Shown one piece after another: positions 1-6,297 of a DNA stretch of 26,576 nt. The notes beneath the pieces were generated by a model, which was given only the letters and a program-made list of their open reading frames with translations, had not been told where the DNA came from and ran no database searches. The position numbers and the translations under genes were made by a program. The DNA comes from Devosiaceae bacterium (GTDB lineage Bacteria; Pseudomonadota; Alphaproteobacteria; Rhizobiales; Devosiaceae), in contig JAKISW010000038.1 of assembly GCA_021648375.1 (NCBI GenBank), positions 1-26,576 of the forward strand, in the 5' to 3' direction. The stretch's first letter is position 1. Every line of letters begins with the position of its first letter.

Positions 1-1
1 T

Positions 2-955
2 AACGATCTGGTGCAGGGTGAAGTGCGATTTAACACAAAAAACCTGGATGACTTTATACTTTTGCGCTCCGATGGCACGCCAACATATATGTTGGCGGTT
101 GTTGTTGATGACCATGATATGGGTGCAACCCATGTAATTCGTGGCGATGATCATTTAACGAACACCGCGCGGCAGATTGTAATTTATCAGTCCCTTGGCT
201 GGGAAATTCCGAAAATGGCGCACCTGCCTTTAATTCATGGTCAGGATGGTGCAAAATTATCAAAACGTCATGGAGCACTGGGCGTTGATGCCTATCGACG
301 GATGGGATACCTGCCTCAAGCCATGTGTAATTATCTGGCTCGTCTTGGCTGGTCTCATGGTGATGACGAGTTTTTTACCATTGAACAGATGATCGAGTGG
401 TTTGATTTTGACGGGCTGAATAAGAGTGCGGCCCGATTTGATTTTGCAAAACTGGAAAATCTTAATGCGCAGCACATTCGCCAGTGTTCCCCTCAAGAGC
501 TGTTTGAGCGCATGGTAAGTCTGGCGGACGAATTGGGAAACAGCGAAGATTTTGAAGGTTTAAAAAGACAACAACCAATAGTTTTGGAGATGCTTGAAGA
601 ACTAAAACCGCGGGCAAAAACCCTGTTGGACCTCATATCCCTATCCCAATTTATTTATTGCGAATTGCCCATAGAAATTGAAGAAAAAGCCGCAAAGCAT
701 CTAAACGAGCAAACCCGCGATATGATTGCTAAAATCATCGACTGCCTTGCCTCCGTTAGTGACTGGAAGTCTGAAAATATAAGCGCTGCAATTCGTCAAT
801 TTGGCGATGATAACGAAATCAAGCTGGGCAAAATTGCCCAGCCATTGAGAGTGGCGCTTACCGGTCGAACTGTTTCGGCTGGTATATTTGAAATGATGGC
901 GGTAATCGGCAAGCAAGAAACCTTGAAACGATTTAAGGGTCAGGTACAGAAATAG
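2..955 (+). CDS. gltX: Glutamyl-tRNA synthetase, C-terminal part (5' end outside window)
   Basis: Class I aminoacyl-tRNA synthetase that charges tRNA-Glu (or tRNA-Gln/Glu in a non-discriminating form) in the cytoplasm. The reading frame is already open at base 2 (codons for N, D, L, then VQGEVRF), so the start lies left of the window; the GTG at 11 is an internal Val. The HIGH-motif half is therefore missing. Seen here are the conserved stretch DDHLTNTARQI, the KMSKS-type loop as AKLSKRHGA (about residues 81-89 of the visible part), and the helical anticodon-binding region to the C terminus. The visible 317 residues fit the C-terminal two thirds of a roughly 470-residue enzyme. Many alphaproteobacteria carry two gltX-like genes, and from this fragment I cannot tell whether it is the discriminating copy. 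A terminator follows at 1032, so it is probably not cotranscribed with gltA. Confidence 0.95.
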   Translation, partial: NDLVQGEVRFNTKNLDDFILLRSDGTPTYMLAVVVDDHDMGATHVIRGDDHLTNTARQIVIYQSLGWEIPKMAHLPLIHGQDGAKLSKRHGALGVDAYRRMGYLPQAMCNYLARLGWSHGDDEFFTIEQMIEWFDFDGLNKSAARFDFAKLENLNAQHIRQCSPQELFERMVSLADELGNSEDFEGLKRQQPIVLEMLEELKPRAKTLLDLISLSQFIYCELPIEIEEKAAKHLNEQTRDMIAKIIDCLASVSDWKSENISAAIRQFGDDNEIKLGKIAQPLRVALTGRTVSAGIFEMMAVIGKQETLKRFKGQVQK

Positions 956-1031
956 TATTTTAAGGGAAAGATATTCACATCGAATATGTGCGTTTGTGAA
1001 TTTTTTCTTTTTTTACAAAATTCTCACCTTT

Positions 1032-1058
1032 CCCGCAAGTTGCGTAGCGGGTTTTTTT
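1032..1058 (+). terminator. Rho-independent terminator after gltX
   Basis: Stem CCCGC (1032-1036) pairs with GCGGG (1047-1051) across a 10-base loop and is followed at once by seven T residues (1052-1058). It lies 77 bases after the gltX stop and is oriented to stop plus-strand transcripts. The stem is short, but the T-run is uninterrupted. Confidence 0.7.
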
Positions 1059-1095
1059 ACTGAACTGTTGATTTGACTTATCAAAACCATTTCCC

Positions 1096-1126
1096 TTGGT
1101 TGCCCTGAACAAGCAAATCATATAGT
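1096..1126 (+). promoter_or_regulatory. Possible gltA promoter
   Basis: TATAGT at 1121-1126 is one base from the consensus -10 box. Upstream choices for a -35 box are TTGGTT (1096-1101, spacer 19) or TTGCCC (1100-1105, spacer 15), neither ideal. It lies downstream of the gltX terminator and about 110 bases before the gltA start, which suits an independent promoter. Weak evidence. Confidence 0.3.
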
Positions 1127-1129
1127 CAG

Positions 1130-1150
1130 TCCCTAACAATTTGTTTGGGA
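1130..1150 (+). other. Stem-loop in the gltA leader
   Basis: TCCC (1130-1133) and AACA (1135-1138) pair with TGTT (1142-1145) and GGGA (1147-1150), with one T-T mismatch and a 3-base loop. It sits just after the possible -10 box, so it would be at the 5' end of the gltA mRNA. No T-run follows. A second small dyad, TTCCA/TGGAA, lies at 1170-1186. Either could stabilise the 5' end; no regulator is recognised. Confidence 0.35.
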
Positions 1151-1235
1151 AATATGCGCGCCTCTGTTCCATTTCTGGTGGAATGTAATTTTTGGCTGCG
1201 GCTTCTCTTTTAATTTCAAAAACCGGAGACCAATA

Positions 1236-2525
1236 ATGAGTGGAAAAAAAGCCAAGTTGATCATTGACGATCAAACCTATGAGTTTGATATTTTAAACGG
1301 CAGTGTTGGGCCTTCGGTTATAGATATTCGCTCTTTATATGCAAAAACCGGTATGTTTACTTATGACCCTGGGTTCACCTCAACTGCGGCCTGTGACAGT
1401 TCAATAACTTATATTGACGGCGATAAGGGCGAGCTGCTTTATCGGGGGTATTCGATTGATGAGCTGGCAAAAGACAGCCATTATTTAGAGGTATGTTTTT
1501 TATTATTGTACGGAAGTTTGCCATCAAAGGCTGAGCTTGATGCCTTTGAAAACCGTATAACCATGCACACAATGGTGCACGAGCAGATGCATTATCTATA
1601 TCGAGGTTTCAGGCGTGATGCTCATCCCATGGCCGTCGTTTGTGGCGTGGTTGGCGCCATGGCGGCTTTTTATCATGATTCAACTGATATTTCTGACCCG
1701 GACCAAAGAGAAATCGCCTCTGTCAGAATGATTGCCAAAATGCCAACTATTGCTGCCAACGCTTATAAATATTCGATTGGTCAGCCGTTTGTTTATCCAC
1801 GCAACGATTTAAGTTTTGCGGGCAATTTCCTTCATATGTGTTTTTCTGTCCCCAGTGAAGAATATATTGTTGATCCTATAATTGAGCGGGCTATGGACCG
1901 TATTTTTACCCTGCATGCGGATCATGAACAGAACGCATCGACGTCAACAGTCAGATTATCTGGATCTTCCGACGCCAATCCATTTGCCTGTATTGCCGCT
2001 GGCGTTGCCTGCCTTTGGGGCCCGGCACATGGTGGTGCAAACGAGGCTGCACTTAACATGTTGCGCGAAATTGGCACACCAGATCGAATTGGTGAATTTG
2101 TTGCGCGCGCAAAAGACAAAAATGATCCGTTTCGCCTGATGGGATTTGGTCACAGAGTATATAAAAGTTATGACCCCAGAGCTCAGGTTATGCAAGAAGC
2201 CGCCAAAGAGGTCCTTGAATTAATGGGGGTTGAGAATAATCCAACCTTGCAGGTGGCACAGGCTCTGGAAAAGATTGCTTTAGAGGACGAATATTTTGTT
2301 TCGCGCAAGCTTTATCCCAATGTTGATTTTTATTCTGGAATTATTTTGGATGCCATAGGATTTCCCACCTCTATGTTTACAGCCATTTTTGCACTCTCAC
2401 GCACCGTTGGCTGGATTTCTCAATGGAAAGAAATGATTGGTGATCCACAAAAGAAAATCGGTCGGCCGCGACAGCTTTATAATGGGGCACCTCGACGGGC
2501 ATATGTACCGGTTGATAAACGCTGA
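1236..2525 (+). CDS. gltA: Citrate synthase
   Basis: Condenses acetyl-CoA and oxaloacetate to citrate, the entry step of the TCA cycle, in the cytoplasm. The 429-residue length matches the hexameric type found in proteobacteria. The catalytic triad is visible: His265 in GPAHGGANEAAL, His306 in MGFGHRVYK, and Asp364 in PNVDFYSGI. The N-terminal beta-sheet segment of the long form is also present (KLIIDDQTYEFDI). The ATG at 1236 is preceded by CGGAGA at a good distance. It has its own leader of more than 170 bases after the gltX terminator and faces lpxB tail to tail with a 78-base gap. I saw no convincing terminator in that gap. Downstream of gltX is a usual place for this gene in alphaproteobacteria. 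Confidence 0.98.
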   Translation: MSGKKAKLIIDDQTYEFDILNGSVGPSVIDIRSLYAKTGMFTYDPGFTSTAACDSSITYIDGDKGELLYRGYSIDELAKDSHYLEVCFLLLYGSLPSKAELDAFENRITMHTMVHEQMHYLYRGFRRDAHPMAVVCGVVGAMAAFYHDSTDISDPDQREIASVRMIAKMPTIAANAYKYSIGQPFVYPRNDLSFAGNFLHMCFSVPSEEYIVDPIIERAMDRIFTLHADHEQNASTSTVRLSGSSDANPFACIAAGVACLWGPAHGGANEAALNMLREIGTPDRIGEFVARAKDKNDPFRLMGFGHRVYKSYDPRAQVMQEAAKEVLELMGVENNPTLQVAQALEKIALEDEYFVSRKLYPNVDFYSGIILDAIGFPTSMFTAIFALSRTVGWISQWKEMIGDPQKKIGRPRQLYNGAPRRAYVPVDKR

Positions 2526-2603
2526 GTTGATTTTTGGTTGAGGTAAAGTGTTAATCGCTGCGATGTGTTTGTCATTGTGTGGAATGGGGCCGAAAATATT
2601 TAA

Positions 2604-3776
2604 TTATTTCTCGGGCTTTATGTGAGAGAGAATTACCTCAACAGGATTTTGGCGGGGGAATTGGTGGGTTCCAGACTGCATTTTTTCCAAAACCTGAGAA
2701 AATCCGTCAAATTGCTCACGTAAATTTTGCGGGTTTTCAAGTAGGTTTTTTACCTCTTTTGTTAAAAGATCTGTTTGGGGCCTTTCCATTAAAAGCTCGG
2801 GCACCAAATCCTGTTCCAATATTAAATTGGGAAGGCTAAATCTTTTTACTTGCAGGCTTTTATTGACGGTATTTTGGGCTGTGTCCATAACATAGGTCAC
2901 CACCATGGGCACTTGAGCCATGGCGAGTTCGATGGTGACCGTGCCGGAAACGCAAATTGCCAAACATGCCTTATTCAGATATTTTTTACGTTGATCAGAA
3001 CCAGTGACTATTTTTACAGGCACTGACCAATTGGCGGTTGCCGAAACAATCTTCTTTTCCAGATGAGGTAGTGTAATAATCACAAAATCTAATTCGGGAT
3101 TTGAATGAATTAATTGCTCTGCAGTTTTACCAAACATGGGCAGATGTCGGCGCAATTCACCATCTCGGGAACCGGGCATAAGCACTAACGTATTTGAATT
3201 TGAGGGTGAAGTTTTATTTGTTGGGGTTTTTACTGCCGGATGCCCAACATAGCTACATTTGGGACCATTTAGGGATTTCATTGCTGCGGGCTCAAATGGC
3301 AAAATTGCCAGAACTTCATCATAAAGAGGTTTTATTTTTTCTGCCCTTTGGGGTTTGTATACCCAGACAGTGGGGCCGACATAAAGCAATATCGGGGATT
3401 TGCGGCCTTTTTTTCTCAGACCTTTAGCGACCAGATTTGAAAACACCTGAGAATCAATCAACACTACAATCTGAGGATTTGTTTTAATGATAAAATTTAT
3501 CGTCTGACGTACCCGCCACAACAAAAGTGGCAAACGTGCAGCCACATCAACAATTCCCATCACTGATAAGTCAGTAATGGGAAACAGGGAGTTAAGGCCC
3601 TGTTTTTGCATATCCTTTCCACCAACTCCGCTAAGGTTGATTTTAGTAACCTGATTTAATCCTGCAATAAGGTCTGCGCCGATTTTATCACCAGAGGCCT
3701 CTCCGGCGAGAATAAAAATGCGAGGAGGAGAGTTTAAAGGTTCTGGCATCAGGTTTTGAAAGTTTTGTTCAGGCAT
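2604..3776 (-). CDS. lpxB: Lipid-A-disaccharide synthase
   Basis: Glycosyltransferase family 19 enzyme at the inner-membrane face. It joins UDP-2,3-diacylglucosamine to 2,3-diacylglucosamine-1-phosphate (lipid X), giving the lipid A disaccharide. The family motifs appear in order: the N-terminal Rossmann start FILAGEASGDKIGADL (about residues 20-35), GPTVWVYKPQR (about 134-144), LMPGSRDGELRRH, and the nucleotide-sugar-binding SGTVTIELAMAQVPMVV near residue 280. The length of 390 aa is normal. The ATG at 3776 has no clear Shine-Dalgarno; a second Met lies nine residues in, so the start is not certain. It is the last gene of the minus-strand block. The 68-base gap separating it from lpxA has no room for lpxI, the hydrolase gene that usually supplies its substrate in alphaproteobacteria. 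Confidence 0.96.
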   Translation of the reverse strand: MPEQNFQNLMPEPLNSPPRIFILAGEASGDKIGADLIAGLNQVTKINLSGVGGKDMQKQGLNSLFPITDLSVMGIVDVAARLPLLLWRVRQTINFIIKTNPQIVVLIDSQVFSNLVAKGLRKKGRKSPILLYVGPTVWVYKPQRAEKIKPLYDEVLAILPFEPAAMKSLNGPKCSYVGHPAVKTPTNKTSPSNSNTLVLMPGSRDGELRRHLPMFGKTAEQLIHSNPELDFVIITLPHLEKKIVSATANWSVPVKIVTGSDQRKKYLNKACLAICVSGTVTIELAMAQVPMVVTYVMDTAQNTVNKSLQVKRFSLPNLILEQDLVPELLMERPQTDLLTKEVKNLLENPQNLREQFDGFSQVLEKMQSGTHQFPRQNPVEVILSHIKPEK

Positions 3777-3844
3777 ATGCGCTTTACAGTTTTTGTATCC
3801 GCAATCAGGTGAGCAGAAGGAAAATCTTTGAACAAAAAAGGCAT

Positions 3845-4654
3845 CTAATCTCCGTTAGAGCCATTGCGCGGCAGGCAGATTGTACGCCCTTTTGCAGCAT
3901 TTATAAATCCAACGACTTCTTGAACCAGGGAATTGCCTTCATAAATTTTGGCTGCGTCGCTTACGCGTTCGCGAAAATTCCCTTCGGAAGAAAATATCAT
4001 GCGATATGCTGTTCGAAGAGTTTGAATATCCTCGCGAGAAAAATTTCGCCTCTTTAAACCAACAAGATTTAAACCCGCCAACTTTGCTCTATTGCCCAGA
4101 GCCATGCCAAAAGGAATTATATCACCATCGACCATTGAATGGGCACCAACGAAGGCATGCGCGCCCACATGCACAAACTGATGAACCACACATAACCCAC
4201 CAAAAATCACAAAATCATCAACTATTGCGTGTCCGGCCAGACCAACTGAATTCGCCAGTATTACGTTGTTGCCAACTGTGCAATCATGCGCAACATGAGA
4301 ATTGGCCATCAGCAGGCAATTATTGCCAATGGTGGTTTGCATACCCCCGCCTTCAGTACCGGGGTTGATGGTAACATTTTCTCGAATTACGCAATCATTA
4401 CCGATCCGAAGACTGCTGTTTTCTCCGTGATATTTAAGGTCTTGCGGTTGATGTCCAATGGAGGCAAAAGGAAACACTTTGCAATTGGCACCAATAGAAG
4501 TATTCCCCGTGACACAAACATGGGAAACCAGCTCAACATTGTTGGCCAGTTCTACATTTTTACCCACGATAGAATAAGGACCAATGCTAACTCCGTCGCC
4601 TATTTTTGCGTCGGCATCTACAATCGCCGTTGGATGAATTTCTACTTTAGCCAC
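3845..4654 (-). CDS. lpxA: UDP-N-acetylglucosamine O-acyltransferase
   Basis: First enzyme of lipid A synthesis: it moves a 3-hydroxyacyl chain from acyl-ACP to the 3-OH of UDP-GlcNAc in the cytoplasm, as a homotrimer. The left-handed beta-helix is evident from repeated hexapeptides (IGDGVSIGPYSIV and onward to about residue 180). The catalytic His lies in NSHVAHDCTVGNN, and the C-terminal helical domain contains LKRRNFSREDIQTLRTAYRM. The length of 269 aa is typical. The start is GTG (4652-4654), supported by a strong GAGGTGG Shine-Dalgarno six bases upstream (4661-4667). It follows fabZ with a 74-base gap that holds a 14-base palindrome. Confidence 0.97.
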   Translation of the reverse strand: MAKVEIHPTAIVDADAKIGDGVSIGPYSIVGKNVELANNVELVSHVCVTGNTSIGANCKVFPFASIGHQPQDLKYHGENSSLRIGNDCVIRENVTINPGTEGGGMQTTIGNNCLLMANSHVAHDCTVGNNVILANSVGLAGHAIVDDFVIFGGLCVVHQFVHVGAHAFVGAHSMVDGDIIPFGMALGNRAKLAGLNLVGLKRRNFSREDIQTLRTAYRMIFSSEGNFRERVSDAAKIYEGNSLVQEVVGFINAAKGRTICLPRNGSNGD

Positions 4655-4681
4655 AGCAAACCACCTCGATATTCACAAACT

Positions 4682-4695
4682 AACCTGATCAGGTT
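4682..4695. repeat. 14-bp perfect palindrome in the fabZ-lpxA gap
   Basis: AACCTGATCAGGTT reads the same on both strands. It lies between the fabZ stop and the lpxA Shine-Dalgarno. It could be a protein-binding dyad, or in RNA a 5-bp stem with a GATC loop. No known operator is recognised. Confidence 0.6.
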
Positions 4696-4729
4696 GAAAT
4701 CGTTCATATTTCACCAATTACAGCTCATT

Positions 4730-5203
4730 CTATTGCTCAACGATCATCGCGCCTACCTCGGCTTCAGCAATAAGATTTTCGCCCACCATGGCGCGAGCAT
4801 AATAGCGCCCGATGTTATTTCTGCGGCGAATTTTTTTAATATGGTATTCAAGCCGGTCGCCAGGTACTGCAGGTTTGCGAAATTTTGCCTTGTCAATCGT
4901 TAGCATATAAACCAGATGCGAAAGTCCCTTCTCTCGTTCGGCAGCAATTACAATTGCTCCGGCAGTCTGGGCCATGCCCTCGATTATAAGCACTCCGGGA
5001 AATATGGGGTTACCGGGAAAATGCCCCTGAAATATCGGCTCGTTGTATGAGATATTTTTAATACCGGTAGCGCTTTCGTCACCATTTATATCAATAATTT
5101 TGTCGAGCATTAAAAATGGATACCGGTGCGGTAAGCAATTCAGTAAATCATCAATTTCAAGGCAAGTCAGTTTAGCCGGATCGTCCACATTTTGAATATT
5201 CAC
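4730..5203 (-). CDS. fabZ: 3-hydroxyacyl-ACP dehydratase
   Basis: Dehydrates 3-hydroxyacyl-ACP in fatty-acid elongation. It competes with LpxA and LpxD for 3-hydroxyacyl-ACP, which explains its place between their genes. Hot-dog fold motifs are clear: LPHRYPFLMLDKII (residues 24-37), catalytic His61 in FQGHFPGNP and Glu75 in GVLIIEGMAQ. I place the start at the GTG 5201-5203, giving 157 aa. It overlaps the lpxD stop as GTGA and is preceded by an AAGGGGAAG Shine-Dalgarno. A longer frame up to 5251 would lie inside lpxD and has no support. The 4-base overlap implies translational coupling to lpxD. Confidence 0.96.
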   Translation of the reverse strand: MNIQNVDDPAKLTCLEIDDLLNCLPHRYPFLMLDKIIDINGDESATGIKNISYNEPIFQGHFPGNPIFPGVLIIEGMAQTAGAIVIAAEREKGLSHLVYMLTIDKAKFRKPAVPGDRLEYHIKKIRRRNNIGRYYARAMVGENLIAEAEVGAMIVEQ

Positions 5204-6228
5204 TTTTTCTTCCCCTTTGCTAACCGTCTTACTGCTGCGTATTCCCGCCACAGGTCTTTAATGTCCTGTGCTGGAGAACCGGCTATTTTTGATCCCGCAG
5301 GCCAATCCTTTGTTATGGATGCCCGTGGATGCGCGATGGATCCTTCGCCCATTGTAATATGCCCTACTGTGCCGACGTTGGCGCCCATTAGCACACTGTC
5401 TTCAAGTATTGTTGCACCGGCCAGACCAGCCATTGGTGCAATCAGGCAATTACGGCCGATTTTTGAGCCGTGACCAATTTGAACCAAGCCTCCGATTTTA
5501 GAGTTCTCCCCAATTATCGTATCGTCAAGAGCCCCCCGGTCAATAGTGCAGTTTGAACCAATTTCAACATTTGATTGAATAATAGTACGGCCCAACTGCG
5601 GGATTTTTACATTTGACTTGCCAAAATCCAGCAAGCCAAATCCATCGCAACCAATTACAGTGCCACCAGCAATCAGTACATTATCGCCAATTAGAGAGCA
5701 CTCTATGATGGCGTTAGCCCCAATAACGCAATTGCGTCCTATAGTAACGTTGGGACCAATTACTGCGCCTGGCCCGATAATTGTTCCCTGCCCTATCTGA
5801 GCTTCACTGCCGATGGTTGCTCCATTGGCAATAGAGACACCGCTTTCTATTATCGGTTCTGCTGCGTCGGGAATTATTGGAAAAATTGCCAATCGATGGC
5901 GCTTAGCTGGAAATAAAATTTTTAGTATCTTCACATAAGAGATATGCGGTTCATTGCAAATTACAGCTACCGAACCCGTTGGCACCTGATCCGCCAGCGC
6001 AGCCGAAACTAAAACAACTCCGGCATTGGTAGATGAAAGTGCCTTGGTATATGATTTATGGGCTGCCAGACTGATGTCCCCAGATTTAGCAACATCAAGA
6101 ACCTGCGCATTTTCAATGAGTTTTGAAGCATCTTGAGACGATAGATTTGCGTCAGAAATTTCAGCTAATTCAAGCAAATCGCTTAGTTTAAATTCACCAG
6201 CGCTCCCAAAGAATTTCGTGTCAACCAT
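5200..6228 (-). CDS. lpxD: UDP-3-O-(3-hydroxyacyl)glucosamine N-acyltransferase
   Basis: Third step of lipid A synthesis: N-acylation of UDP-3-O-acyl-glucosamine in the cytoplasm, as a trimer. The 342-residue protein has the N-terminal uridine-binding domain (to about residue 105), then a long run of hexapeptide repeats (IGSEAQIGQGTIIGPGAVIG and onward). The catalytic His lies in GGLVQIGHGSKIG, and a short helical tail ends KGKKK. The ATG start at 6228 has only a weak Shine-Dalgarno. It begins about a dozen bases after the T-run of a terminator-like hairpin that closes bamA. The stop overlaps the fabZ start by four bases. Confidence 0.97.
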   Translation of the reverse strand: MVDTKFFGSAGEFKLSDLLELAEISDANLSSQDASKLIENAQVLDVAKSGDISLAAHKSYTKALSSTNAGVVLVSAALADQVPTGSVAVICNEPHISYVKILKILFPAKRHRLAIFPIIPDAAEPIIESGVSIANGATIGSEAQIGQGTIIGPGAVIGPNVTIGRNCVIGANAIIECSLIGDNVLIAGGTVIGCDGFGLLDFGKSNVKIPQLGRTIIQSNVEIGSNCTIDRGALDDTIIGENSKIGGLVQIGHGSKIGRNCLIAPMAGLAGATILEDSVLMGANVGTVGHITMGEGSIAHPRASITKDWPAGSKIAGSPAQDIKDLWREYAAVRRLAKGKKK

Positions 6229-6237
6229 AACTGATAC

Positions 6238-6273
6238 TCAAACAAAAACTGCGGTGCGTTAAGCACCGCAGTT
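6238..6273 (-). terminator. Terminator-like hairpin between bamA and lpxD
   Basis: An 11-bp perfect stem pairs 6247-6257 with 6263-6273 (AACTGCGGTGC against its complement) around a 5-base loop. On the minus strand the stem runs straight into TTTTTGTTT. The hairpin begins 24 bases after the bamA stop and ends close to the lpxD start. On the plus strand the stem is followed by GAAAAATTTT, so the polarity favours stopping bamA transcripts. Confidence 0.75.
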
Positions 6274-6297
6274 GAAAAATTTTAGCTACCGCAAAAA

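Noticed and set aside
975..1274. Minus-strand open frame of 99 codons over the gltX-gltA gap
   Set aside because: It runs through the gltX terminator and gltA leader into gltA, with no motif; regulatory elements explain the region better.
2526..2603. Possible shared terminator between convergent gltA and lpxB
   Set aside because: Only imperfect pairing with bulges could be drawn, and no T-run follows on either strand.
3752..3844. A 31-codon minus-strand frame beginning with ATG directly after the lpxA stop, considered as a remnant of lpxI
   Set aside because: It shows no LpxI-like glycine-rich start, has no Shine-Dalgarno of its own and runs into lpxB in another frame; chance is the simpler explanation.
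4286..4903. Plus-strand open frame of 205 codons over lpxA and fabZ
   Set aside because: It is antisense to well-supported lipid A genes, with no recognisable domain or ribosome-binding site.
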